This document shows positions 11,280-22,326 of a DNA stretch of 64,000 nucleotides, piece by piece. Location: positions 6,138,001-6,202,000 of the forward strand of contig JAEQBH010000193.1 of the NCBI GenBank assembly GCA_016808115.1, in the 5' to 3' direction. Each line of letters begins with the position of its first letter. Position 1 is the stretch's first letter. The translations under genes and the position numbers were made by a program. This stretch comes from Tetrastigma voinierianum. Its lineage: Eukaryota; Streptophyta; Magnoliopsida; Vitales; Vitaceae. Below the pieces are notes generated by a model. That model was not told the DNA's origin, made no database searches, and was given only the letters and a program-made list of their open reading frames with translations.

Positions 11280-12459
11280 TTTAAGCCTTTGGAGGCGTTA
11301 CATTTGAAATGTGACTTGTAGGAATGCTATGGTCGAGTGCTCCAAAATCCGAACGTACGCCAAACCATCCACTATGCCATACGATGCTTGGGCAGGCGCC
11401 ATTTTCTTTGAGAGGTAGTGAAGGTTTGAACAATGGCCACTAGCTTCTTGAAGTTTTGCAGCATAGGCAGTAATGTGGTGGCCTTTGTGGTGGGTGCTTC
11501 AGGGGCTTTGGGTTGGGATTGTGATACAGGTGAGGGCAGGATATAGACTGAATCAGTAGGGGACATGGGTAAATTTTTCTCTTTGTGTTCCTTCCACTAG
11601 CACTCGATCAACAATAGGGATTGCTTCCTTCTTCTCCCATAAGCGACCAATGACGCAATGTCTGTGGATTAAAAATTTTCTCTTTAGGCTTTCTTGTGGC
11701 ACACATTGTAGACCTTTGCTCCTCCACCATAGTGTCACTTAGGCACACTTCCTTTGGATTCTCTTCCTCCTGATGAATAAGCTGATTGGTGAGCTTTGAA
11801 ATAGATCTTTTGCAGGTTGTCCAATTTCTGCTCCATTTCACTTTGAAGTCGTAATTCTCTTGTTTACATTGTTTTCTGTAGTGTCAGTGCGGCTTGAGTG
11901 AGCATTGATTGTCCTCTGTGCTTCCCACAAAGTTACCCAACGGTAGGTTGAGATAGCCTCTCAGGCGGAGAAATTAATTGTGGTGGTTGTGGTGCATTTG
12001 AGGTTGGGTATACACTATGGAGGAAGACGGGTGGTGCATAAGTTGAGAGGGAACCTTCGTGGGTGCACCTCATCCATTTGGTCTCTATAGTCCCTCATAG
12101 ACCCTATTTGGGTTTTGGATTCTCCCGAAAGGGGTGCTGATTACGCCATAGGTTTACGTAATCCCTCTCATGGACATGTATGCTCTAGGGTTTCTCTCTC
12201 CACAAGGTACTCACTATAGTTCTCCCCTTAGGTGTTCCATTTACGATTTACAGTTCAAGCCTTTGGAACATGTAGATTCCTAAAAATAAGTGAAGAACCA
12301 CTTGAAACAATCCTGCAACAACTTTTTTTTTTTTTCTTTTTCTTTTTTTTTTTTTAAATGGCCCAAAGAAAATGACAGTGAAATATAAAGCAATTCACGG
12401 TACTTGTGATGAGGATCAGGTGGTGTTCCCTGGCCTCGTCAAATGCATAGAAGGCACCA
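11280..12459 (-). pseudogene. gag-like region of element G
   Basis: Lies next to the primer-binding site, where gag is expected. Frames on the minus strand are short (11372-11566, 11553-11738 and 11608-11841) and overlap in different frames, so no single product is encoded. They are rich in Lys, Gln, Ser and Pro. I find neither a zinc knuckle nor the 'FY.GL' block, so the Gag label rests on position only. 10991-11279 is A-rich and featureless. A T-rich run at 12323-12355 is the only other notable feature. Confidence 0.3.
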
Positions 12460-12479
12460 TCCCGAAACACTTGGCGCCA
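12460..12479 (-). other. Primer-binding site of element G
   Basis: The minus strand reads TGGCGCCAAGTGTTTCGGGA, starting two bases after the 5' LTR. Only the first seven bases match the tRNA-Asp-type site seen in B, so the primer tRNA may differ or the site may have decayed. Confidence 0.6.
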
Positions 12480-12481
12480 TT

Positions 12482-13778
12482 TGATTAATTTCTTTTGTTA
12501 GGGTGATAGGAATCAACAAAATTTATGTCCTAAGTTCCTCTACTCTTGCCATTAGCAAAGCTCTCTTTGCAATATATATAGTGATCTAGAAGATTCGAAC
12601 CTACGGGGATGTTTCTTCGTACAAATAATGATTTAAGTGAAGCTGAATTTGGTTTTAGTTTTAAGGTGGTGATAAAAGCAAGGGGGTTGGTGGTTTACAC
12701 AAACTGAAAATAAAATGAAAGAAAAATAAGAACTCACTTGGAAGCATTGGGCATTTGGTTTTAGGTCCTAAGGCAGCGAGAAGTCTGGGTTCCATTTCTC
12801 GTATTGGGAGGATGACATATAGTCATCTCGAACGGATCTTCATTTAGCTTTAAAAACTAAACCTAATAATTTTCCTTTTGATATAAAGCATTTATTTAGC
12901 ATTTATGATTCCCTCTGATGAAAATCTATCACCGACCTACCTTCGATGGCTGTGAAGCGACTATGAATGTCAGTGTATCGCAGCTAAGAATACAGACCTA
13001 ACTGCCAAGTATTGTATTTAGAAAGTACATCAAAAGCTTTAAGCCTAGAAGTTATAAATTTGGGAACCAAAATGTAAAGCACCTTTGCGTGAAAAGAAGC
13101 AGGAGAACCACAATGACCTTACTGTGCCATTGACAACCTCCACTTCAAGATGGACTTTGCTTGGCACATCCTCCAAGAGGTTTGTCATCCTTAGGTGTTT
13201 GCTGTAATAAAGAAATGAGATAAAGGAGAAGAGAGAAAATGAGGGCGAATAGGGGCCCGTATGTTTCCTTCAATCAAAACTTAGGTCAGAGTGTTTTTAC
13301 AATGAAACATATAGCCTTACAAACATGTGAAATACCAAAATAACCAAACTAGAATAAGTACGTTGAGGTAGAAATGAAAAACCAAAAACGGAGTCGTTTG
13401 GATCACAAAAACAAAAGCAGAAAATTTCGCTATGCACGAGTAATTTTCCTTCTGATGAAATTCCTCGTGGCGAAATTTGGCTTTGTAATCGCGTTCCATT
13501 GCTCCTATGCTAATATTGTTCCTGCTTTGATATTCTTCATTCATTCTTTGAAATTGATAAGAAAACAATATGAAATTGATGGAAATAAGCCCCGAACTTT
13601 GTTATGATTAGGTTGACACGCGTTGGCCAATTCACATAAAAGTACAAAGCGACCTCGAATGCGATCATAAGTGCAATAGGGACTGAATATGTCAATTGGG
13701 TTAGTATAACAATTAGTACACAAAAAGTGCTGAAAACCTATTAAAAATAGGGCTGAAATATACTTTTGGGCGCTATCA
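12482..13778 (-). repeat. 5' LTR of element G
   Basis: 1297 bp, from TGATTAATT to GGGCGCTATCA, followed by target duplication GTCAC. It is shorter than the 1422-bp partner, mostly through small indels and loss of palindrome copies: only degenerate half-sites remain at about 13425-13480. A TATA-like word lies at 13303-13318 (minus). Confidence 0.85.
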
Positions 13779-13783
13779 GTCAC

Positions 13784-13861
13784 CTTAACACTTGTAATGA
13801 AGGTGCAAGTACATATAACTCATCATGCGCAGTTTGGCACCATCATGGCGGCGCCATTTTT
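13784..13861 (-). other. H leader with primer-binding site
   Basis: The short piece of H left between element G and H's 5' LTR. The minus strand reads TGGCGCCGCCATGATGGTG from 13856, five bases inside the LTR. Its first eight bases match the B/D primer-binding sites. Confidence 0.6.
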
Positions 13862-14704
13862 TGATTCGTGCGGTAGGGTGATCGGGAATCAATAAAATTT
13901 GTATCTAAATTTCCTCTCTTTGTAGTGGTCAAGCTGCTGCCAGTATAAGCGGTTCTGAATTCGAACACGGGGATGGGTTTCGTCTTACAAATGACTTGTA
14001 TCATGATTCAAAATGGTGAGGCTTTTCATTTGGATTCTGATTTGCATTAAAAAGTGTGGTTGTTTTGTCACTAAGCCTTCAGTGACGATTTAAAATAAGA
14101 TGTAAAAGAACACCTTGAAGTTTTGGGTCACTAGTTTGATATGATTGGGATGTAGAGGTGTCACTCTGAGGTTATTTCCTCGCATTAGGGCAAATGACAT
14201 AGTCATTTCAGCCAGAATCATTTGTTTGCTTTAAAAACCAACCCCTTAGTAACATTCCTATTTGAACCATAGCATTTGCGAGCATTTTAATGTTGCGGAG
14301 TTGAAAATAAAGCATTTAACTACTTTGAGTGGCGTAAATGAAATCTAATGGATAATAGTGTATCTACCATTAAGAACTATTCAGACCACGAAGCTTATGC
14401 CAAGTATTGACAAAGAAAATACATTAAATAGCATTTAAACATAGTTTGGAAAGTTTGAAACCTAAATCCCCAGCGATGCACCTCATGAGAAAGCAGAGGA
14501 ACACACGCAAACCAACATCAACCAGCCTGGCAACCCTCCTCTTCAAGGTTTTGAGGCTTAGCGAACATCCTTTGAGTTGTCATCCTCAGGGTGTGTTCAG
14601 CGACTGAAAATGAAGAAGAGGAGAGAGAATAGAAAATGGGGAACCAGCGAGTGTATGTAAAATTAGTGAATTGAATAGTTAGGTTACAAAATGTCCACCT
14701 AACA

Positions 14705-14718
14705 TGGCTTATATAGCC
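14705..14718 (-). promoter_or_regulatory. TATA box of shared G-family LTR
   Basis: The minus strand reads GGGGCTATATAAGCC, the best-preserved promoter word of this family in the window. Transcription would run leftward into H. Confidence 0.7.
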
Positions 14719-14830
14719 CCACAAACATGCGAAAATACCAAACTAACGAACAATATGATTGCATTGAGGCAAAGAGGATTAAACAAAAGCGGAGTCATTT
14801 GGATCCGCAAAAAAGCGGGGAATGAAATTT

Positions 14831-15030
14831 TAAGCTATACACGATTGAATTTGTATGATAGCGAAAATTCGCTATCATAGCGAAATTTCGCTATCATAGC
14901 GAAAATTCAGTCATAGCGAAAATTGAAAATTTTGCTATGCACAGTAATTTTCGCTATGATAGCGAATTTTTGCTATGATAGCGAAATTTCACTATCATTG
15001 CGAAAATTTCTCTATGCCATAGCGAAATTG
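14831..15030. repeat. Largest palindrome array in U3 of the G family
   Basis: Near-perfect copies of TTTCGCTATSATAGCGAAA run almost back to back (about 14866-14905 and 14945-14990), with diverged copies on both sides. The array is about 140-320 bp upstream of the TATA box. Each unit can form a nine-base-pair stem or a symmetric protein site. Confidence 0.9.
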
Positions 15031-15347
15031 CCAATCCTCTATGCAGCTTCCTGCATCCTCCAGCCTGCATTTCTCAACTTCTATGGTTGCTATTTCTTCA
15101 TCCCAGGCTTGATGAAATCGATGAGGAATTCAGCAGAACTCGGTACTCGTTCGTGAAATTTCGATGCGAAGCTTGATATGATGGTGGGTTCTGAAACCTA
15201 AAAACTACCAAAAACAACCTCGAAACAAAATTAAGTAGTACTAAAGGACGCACATGTCATTGACTTAGTGAAATATGATTAGTACGTAAAAGCACTCAAA
15301 ACCTATCTTAAATGGGACTAAAATAGCGCTTTTTGAGTCTTAATCGA

Positions 15348-17215
15348 TACTCTGAAGCAGAATTTATAGAATTTATGGCATTTCTTTTGCAGCGATAGTT
15401 TGGAAATCAATTTACAAGTCTCATGTTTTGATCACTTTGATACAGGATCAAGCAAACATGGTGAAAATAGTTATTCAAAATGTCATGTTCTCAACTGACC
15501 CTTTCCTATAAGAGTCCAGTGAATGTAAACTTTAGGTCTCTCTTATATACTTGAAACCTTGGTACAGCGTACCGCATACTACTCTTGTACCTTCTTTAGA
15601 TGCACCCGTATTTGTCTTTTCTCTCTTTCTTTTGAGCTTATCAGTAGGGTGCAATGTTGAGACGTTTAGTGTGGTGTCCCTGTAGTAGGGATCCATTGGT
15701 AACTCCCCACAAGTTGGTTAAGGGCACCAGACATTCAATTCCCTTCAAACTTCACCCCGGACATCACCTTAAAGATCAAAGCACCTACATTAAGTTCAAT
15801 CCATCTTTTGTCACTTGTAGCGAGCAGTGAAGTCAATGAATCCGGGCCAGTTGGCTTAGGGCATTAGGCTTTGATAGGCCCCTCAGATTGTGCTCAGGAT
15901 TCCGATTGGGTTTAACCTCTTATGTTCATTGATCTCACACCTTTTTCTTTTCAAGTTGGGGCTCTAAGGCAATCCTCTTTTATGGGTGTCTCAACTCTGT
16001 ACAAGGAGTGTCGGTTGTCCCAATCATACAACAGGGCCCTAGTGTGTATGTGTGAATGGGTTCCTATGGGAAATAGCTCATTGAAAGATCTTAAGCTTTA
16101 TAAGCTCAGTTTCCCACTGTTTCTTAGTCTTTGAAAACCTTAGGCTTCCAAATGCAAGGATCTCATTTAATGTTGTTAGCCATTATTATTTTACTATAGT
16201 TGTATTAATGGCTTGGTTCTTTTGATCTGAACACTCATTCCAGATCTTGGTGGCCATAAGTTATATTTTCTCTTTCTTCTTTTCTCTTTTTTTTTTTTTT
16301 TTTCCGAGATGCATCAACAACAACCCCTATTTGCTACCACACAACCTAGTCTCGTTACTCAATATCTCAATCATACATCAACCAGGTTAAAGTGCATTAA
16401 CAAATTCTAACATTGCCATTAAATTATATATTACTACTAAATAGCTAACATGCTTAAACATAACCACAACTAACTAAAACAACTGAAACACACTAAAACA
16501 AACCAAATTTAAACACACTAAGGTAAACCCAAAAAAACTTAAACAAGTCACAACTTGTACTGGTAAAAATTTTCATATTTTTGTCACCCTCACCCCCCCT
16601 CCCCCAACTTAAACTTAGTTTTGCCCTTAATGATATGACACATGTAAAATTTCTAGTAAGGAACGGTGTAAAATTTGCTAGTAAGGAACGAGACACTTTC
16701 TGCAAGCGGTTAATCTTGACCACCATTTCCTTATGATGGCAGGTAGGGTAACAATATAACTGGGAGCTCCTTCCATGCTAGCATCTCTCTCATCACTAGT
16801 GGTGGAATAGCCCCTCTATATCTCTCCTACATAGAGGGATGAGCAAGTAAGTCTCATGGATCCCTCCAGACTAGCAACACTTTCCCACAGCATATCCTAC
16901 CTATGAGCCAAGTTGGATGTTGTTGTGGCTAGCATCTCATACATATTCCTATGTCATTCGTCTTGCTTGTCCATTCTTTCATGTATTGCTTGGTGGTGAT
17001 CGTGGAGCATGTTACTGACATTTTGGATTATCAGCTTGCCCTGATGCCCTAATGGTGGCATCTTATCTCTCTTCTCCTCTTCTTCTAGTTCGGCTGCTAC
17101 ATTTTCTTCTTCTAGTTTGGCTGCTACATTTTCTTCTTCTTCGTCTAGTTCTTATCCTCCTTCTTCCTTTGAGGCTTCCTTCCTTGGGTAAGTGAATTGG
17201 GTGAAGACACTTCAC
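15348..17215 (-). other. 3' non-coding region of A
   Basis: Between A's integrase C-terminus and the LTR. It includes the word 'gggtgcaatg' at about 15648 (also at 61584 in K), a T-rich run at 16268-16302 and C-rich tract at 16590-16604. No open frame over 80 codons is convincing. A clear polypurine tract is not visible at 15348, where one is expected. Confidence 0.5.
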
Positions 17216-17218
17216 CTC

Positions 17219-18319
17219 CTTGGGTTGCCTCCAGAGCGGGGCTTTGTTTTCTATCGTTAGCTTGACGACCCTGCATCTTAATGAATATTAGCATACAAAC
17301 CCACTCTTTTTTCTTATTGTCCCACTTCTGGCGTTCTCAATGTGATAGATGATTTCTTTTTATGGAAGTTCCCTCTGAAGTAGGGCTTTAACATTTGTGC
17401 ATTCACCTTAAAACAACCTTTCTCAAGATGCATGATGTCCATCCCGCCATATGGAAAAATCTGATTGACTGTAAAGGGTCCTGACAATCTTGACTTCAAC
17501 TTCCCCATAAAGAGTTTGAGTCGAGAATTATATAGAATAACTTGTTGACCCGACTCAAACTCCTTCCTCACAATGTGCTTATCATGCCAAGTTGTGGTCT
17601 TCTTTTTTTATATCCTTGCATTCTCGTAGGCTTCATTTCGAAACTCCTTTAACTCACTTAGTTTTGTTGTCCATATTCAACTACATAATCACCCAGTATG
17701 CTTTATGTTCTAACTCCACAAGTAAGTGACAAGCCTTCCCAGAAACTAATCTGAATAGTGACATTCCCAAAGGTGTCTTAAATGCAGTTCTATAGGCCCA
17801 AAGTGCATTATCGATCTTTCTAGCCCAGTCCTTTTTAGAACTATTAGCCTTCTTCTCCAAGATAGACTTTATTTCTCAGTTAGACACCTCGGCTTGTCCC
17901 TTAGTCTACGGATGGTAGGCTAGTGATGTGCGATGCCTAACACCGTATTTTCCTAACACATTGTCAACAACCTTATTAATGAAGTGGGTCCCCCCACATG
18001 TGATCAAAGCTCATGGAGTGCCAAACCATGTGAAGATATGGCTACGGGGGAACTTTGCTACTACTCTAGCATCATTTGTACGAGTTGGTATTGCTTCCAC
18101 CCATTTTGAAACATAGTCGACTACCAAAAGGATGTACTTGTGGTTTAATGAGGATGGGAAAGGTCTCATGAAGTCCATTCCGCATATATCAAATAACACC
18201 ACTTCTAGGATGACCTGCTTGGGTTGCTCATCTCTTTTTGATATACTCCTTATTCGTTGGCATTTATCACAGTACATACGAATTGGTGAGCCTCCTTGAA
18301 CAAACTTGGTCAGTAGAAC
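17219..18319 (-). pseudogene. Integrase core and C-terminus of A
   Basis: Conceptual minus-strand reading gives CDKCQR (second half of the zinc-binding HHCC), MDFMRPFPSS with the first catalytic Asp, DYVSKWVEAI, then GTP-ALITCGGTHF, LAYHPQTKGQAEVSN, LWAYRTAFKTPLGMS, and the C-terminal domain at 17314-17571 (GQQVILYNSRLKLF...). It ends with a 'GGNP'-like segment near 17225. In ALITCGG the second catalytic Asp (normally IISDGG) reads Cys. One stop interrupts SN*EIK and at least two frameshifts occur. The upstream part of the same domain continues at 21321 on the far side of M1. Confidence 0.85.
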
Positions 18320-18415
18320 TATAAGATCCCGATCACCGCCCCGTACCCAACCCAACCCGATTAGCAGATCTGAACCAAATTTGGGGGAACACGGTCCTCA
18401 CTTTCATTTCCAATC

Positions 18416-18462
<47 letters not shown>

Positions 18463-18570
18463 ACAAATGTGAATACATTTTCAATACCCAACACATTTCA
18501 AATACTCATTGGGTATACGTAAAAATATACATTCAACATTTTTGTGGAAACTAAACATTTTTCTTAAGGC

Positions 18571-18629
<59 letters not shown>

Positions 18630-21320
18630 ACAAATGTGAATACATTTTATTACTGACTTACATTTCAAATATATTGGGTATACGTAAAAATATACATTCA
18701 ACATTTTTGTGGAAACTACATTTTCTTAAGGCCCATCATTTTAAGTTAACTCCCTTTATTTGTACCATCATTTTACAAAATTTATCGAGTTTTCAATATA
18801 AAAACATTTCACGAAAATAGAATCGAGTTTAACTTTCACAAGATACTTTATACAAAAGAGTCGATTCAATTTCATGCATGCGTGTAGTGGGTTTTACTTC
18901 TCCCAAATGGCTTTGAAGTTGGCTCACATTAGCCTGCGATCTTAAATGCCTTTTGGGTTCACTCGGTACCTGCGTGATAAAACAACATGTAAAATTTTCA
19001 TGCTTAGTGGTTCTATACGGTTCTATTCTCTTCATTTCATTTTAAATCGAAACATGCAATATTTATAAAACAATGCTTTTGTACAATTTCCGATGACCAA
19101 TGCGTCTGTCGTATATATATATTTATTGATAAATAAATTACAATTCATTAGTCATCTCGAAGCTATGCATTTTTCATAGGCGAAGAAGAAAACAAATCGA
19201 TGCACTTTTCAATCTCGTTATCATTTTCCAGCATGCTCGAATTTAATCCTACGCACTGATTTGCCTTGTCGCAGATCATCGGCACGGAGTCCAGTGGGTT
19301 TGTGGTAGATATATATATATATGTGTGTGTGTGTGTGTACTCAGTTGGTGTACACTAAATCTTTGTCCGTTTAGACTCTGGTCGATATGCCACAATAGTA
19401 CATTTGTTCGACTCTTATTGGTATACCAATTTATCCTTAACTCTAATTCTAATGGTTAACATTCTTTTAAGGGCATTAAAATCATTCATTACAATTTACA
19501 ATAGTATATATATACATTTGTATGTAAATAGGACATTTTCACATTCATGCAATTTTCTTATGCAAATTCATTTCACAAGCAATTGTCTCAAATCACTTTA
19601 AACAAATCATTTCAAACACAAATCAATATGCACTTTCTTGTCCAATCATTTCCAAAATTCAAATCATTTCGTAATTATTCAAATATTTTAAATAGAGAGA
19701 GAGTTTGAGAACAAACCAAAAATCGTCGCTTTGATTCCAATCTTCGGAATCTCGACTTCAATGTGGGCTTTCCTCCTCGTCAGCCCCTATTCAAATACAA
19801 TGAAAATCACATATTAGTCGGTTATTCTAGGAGTTATATTTTTCAGTATGAATTAGGATCATCTCATTTGGATAACCCAGCTAAAGTTCTGTTTCGATGC
19901 CAAGCGGTCGATATGGCGGATCATGGATCACTTACCCAGTTTTTTTCAGGCCTTAAATCCATAAATTGGTAATGGTTCCTTCACTCATTTAAAGCTATGG
20001 TTCTAAGGTTTCTTCTCCAATTGGAATCATCCAATTTGGATCACCCAAACTCAAGTTACAACATTTTAATGCCAAACTAATCGATATGCCCAGCTTACTG
20101 GATCACCCACTATTTTTTTCAATTTCTGGGGTCTTAACTCCATAAATTGATAAATGGTTCCTTCACTAATTTTAATCTATGGTTCTAAGGTTTCTTATCC
20201 AATTGGAATCATCTAATTTGGATCACCCAAACTCAAGTTATTGCATTTTCTTTATACTCTCTATTTTGCAAGCGGAATCGCATATGGCTCCACTTTGTGA
20301 TTTACAGGCACTTTGAAGTTACAATTACATACACTTCATTCAAGTAAATTGTCCCCTTAGTGTGTTTGCAGAATTTTAATCACTCAATTTGGATGAGTGG
20401 AAACTCATTTATATTGAAACACCCACAACTACACCCAAAGCAGGGGCATGCAGGTGAGCTGCAGAACTCACTTTTAAGCCCATGTTGGGGCCTTGGTGCT
20501 TTCTGATTTTCTCATGGTCCTTACATAAATTTGTATCCCTTTCTCTTATGGTTCTTTACCAATTTGAATCACTTCATTTGGATACTTATAGCAACCTATA
20601 GCGAACAAACGAGGGGTTTAATAATTTTTGACAACATTTTCTTTAAGAAACCAACTTTTCCCTTTTACAAACATTCCTCCAAATAATCCAAACCAATACC
20701 CAATGCAATCAGCAATACTCTTCAAAACTGACCCCGAAACAACCCACCTTCAGCCCTATTTACCAATACAAACACCTTTAATAAGGTTGAGTTTCCCTCA
20801 GAAATCTAAACGCAAAGAGGTTAGGGTTTGGTTTTCTTTACGCTAAGCTCTTCTTCTCTTTTCATTCTTCTTCCTCCTTGATCACTTCATCTCTTGCCTT
20901 GTTTACATGGAGAGAAATCACCAACAATATGCCGGCTTCTTCTCTCTCCAATCAGTAATCTCTCTTTCTCTCAAACCCAAAATGCACAAATGAGAGTTAT
21001 GCCCTTTTACACTATTGAAATTGGTCTTAAGTCAAAATCCTTCCTAAGGCCTTGTTTGGCCTACACACTAATTCCCATTTCTCATTATTCTCATTTTAAA
21101 GCTTCATTTCACATTCATTTTCATTTCATTTACATTTTGGTAATTACATCCCTCATTTATGACCATTTGACATTTTTACCAAATTTATTTAGCTCTTGTA
21201 AAATTTTCGAATTGTATATTTTTTTCATTCTTAGGATTTAAATTTCGAAAAAATTTCATTTACTTTATTTTATACCCTAAACATGTTCTTAAACTGTTAG
21301 GGTATTTTTAGGGCGTAACA
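18320..21320 (-). mobile_element. Solo LTR M1, 3.0 kb
   Basis: Flanked by AGAAC at 18315-18319 and 21321-21325, exactly where A's integrase reading breaks and resumes (...KVLQSRF / FY*PSLFKEAHQF). In sense it begins TGTTACGCCCTAAAAATACC and ends GATCGGGATCTTATA, the last TA probably a mutated CA. It is collinear with M2 over most of its length (for example 'cactcggtacctgcg' with 'cactcggtatctgcg'). No internal region is present, so this is a solo LTR. Nothing in it codes for protein. Confidence 0.9.
18424..18622. repeat. Two (TA)n runs in a local duplication within M1
   Basis: TA runs at about 18424-18458 and 18574-18622 are each followed by 'attcaatacaaatgtgaatac' type sequence and then 'gggtatacgtaaaaatatac'. 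The roughly 180-bp unit is therefore duplicated in tandem with a microsatellite at each start. Confidence 0.85.
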
Positions 21321-21587
21321 AGAACCTTGACTGAAGTACCTTTGCGGCTGTCCTCTGACCCTCAATGTGTCCTCCACATGATAAAGTGTGGAAATGGTTT
21401 ACTATACTTTCCATTTCCTCCTCCGGCACACACCTTCTAATTACCTTATCAACCCAATGCTTATATAGAATAGGCTCCTTCCAATAATAGTGCTTCAAAT
21501 GTGTAAAGAACCTCTTCCTCTGCTGATAGTTGAACTCAGGAGGGATCAATTTGGCTACCAAGTAATTTACCTATTAGCAAACCATGG
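21321..21587 (-). pseudogene. Integrase N-terminal part of A
   Basis: The minus strand reads VAKLIPPEFNYQQRKRFF, then WKEPILYKHWVDKVIRRCVP, then HFHTLSCGGHIEGQRTAAKV, the linker and first half of the zinc-binding region (His and Cys ligands). It runs from L on the right to M1 on the left. The piece joins in sequence to 17219-18319 across M1 and to 23959-24200 across L (...KLVPWF-A). One frameshift lies just beside the L boundary. Confidence 0.85.
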
Positions 21588-21765
21588 TGATAAGCATGAA
21601 TTTTATGGTATTTTTATTTTTATTTTTTGCATGATTTTTTATGTTGAATATTCGTTTTAAATGCAAATTATGGGTACTTCACCAAATTTAGTGTTTTTGT
21701 CATAATATAACAAAAAAACAAATAAAACGGCAAGAAAAGAAGCAAAAGGTGATCAAAAGTACATA

Positions 21766-22250
21766 GTCACGACATTGGCTGAGTAGAGTCGCGCATCGGG
21801 TGACCAGAGCCAAAACATCGGCTGAGGAATGTCGTGACATTATATCAGAGTCACGACATCGCATATTCATTGTCGCGACATCAGAACATGACTCCAAAAG
21901 TGACATCAGGACTCAGAGTCGTGACATCGGAAATCAGAGTCGTGACATTGGCTGAAGGCATCAAAATAGAGGAATGGAGTCACGACGTAAGAATTTAATG
22001 CCAAACTGCAGAGTCGTGACATCAATTCCAGAGTCGCGACATCAAAATGAGACTACAACATTGAAGACCAAATTGTAAAGTCACGACATCGAAACTCAAA
22101 GTCGCGATATCAGAGCAAAGTCACGACATTGAAACACAAAGTCGCGACATTGTACGGACATGTAAAATGCAAAGTCATGACACCAAAAGCTGATCCACGA
22201 CATCACAACAACAATGTCACGACATCAGTTATGACATTAGGCACGATTAT
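21766..22250. repeat. Decayed GTCGCGAC array in U3 of L
   Basis: About twenty copies, mostly as GTCACGACAT or GTCGTGACAT, with a few intact GTCGCGACAT (near 21869, 22031 and 22141). The common changes are CpG to CpA or TpG. Confidence 0.9.
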
Positions 22251-22317
22251 GGCAGGTTCTTAGGCTTTTCGAAGTCCGTATTTTCCGCCTCATTTTCAGG
22301 GCTTAATCATTATAGCC

Positions 22318-22326
22318 TATAAATAG
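22318..22326 (+). promoter_or_regulatory. TATA box of L
   Basis: TATAAATAG, about 70 bp after the last array copy. Transcription would run rightward, antisense to A's pol. Confidence 0.7.

Larger units (their letters stand above)
7713..13778 (-). mobile_element. Compact two-LTR element G, likely non-autonomous
   Basis: A 6.07-kb unit with LTRs at 7713-9134 and 12482-13778, flanked by GTCAC at 7708-7712 and again at 13779-13783. Termini are TGAT...ATCA. The polypurine tract AAAGTTGGGG abuts the left LTR and the primer-binding site abuts the right LTR, fixing the minus orientation. The 3.35-kb interior has a gag-like stretch beside the primer-binding site and a long non-coding 3' region, but no protease, RT, RNase H or integrase motif. 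It is inserted in H's leader, about 80 bp from H's own primer-binding site. It would need enzymes supplied by a relative such as A. Confidence 0.85.
13862..15347 (-). repeat. G-family LTR shared by or abutting H and A
   Basis: About 1.49 kb, beginning TGATTCGTGCGG and ending near 'gagtcttaatcga'. The primer-binding site at its left shows that it served as H's 5' LTR. To its right lies the 3' region and pol of A in the same orientation, where A's 3' LTR belongs. No target duplication separates it from A. The simplest reading is one LTR shared by two tandem internal regions after recombination between relatives; an insertion with lost duplications is the alternative. The right end is uncertain by 1-2 bases. 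Confidence 0.7.

Noticed and set aside
15348..15352. Right target duplication for H matching ATTGT at 3750-3754
   Set aside because: The bases after the LTR do not match, and A sequence follows, so H cannot be closed as a simple insertion.
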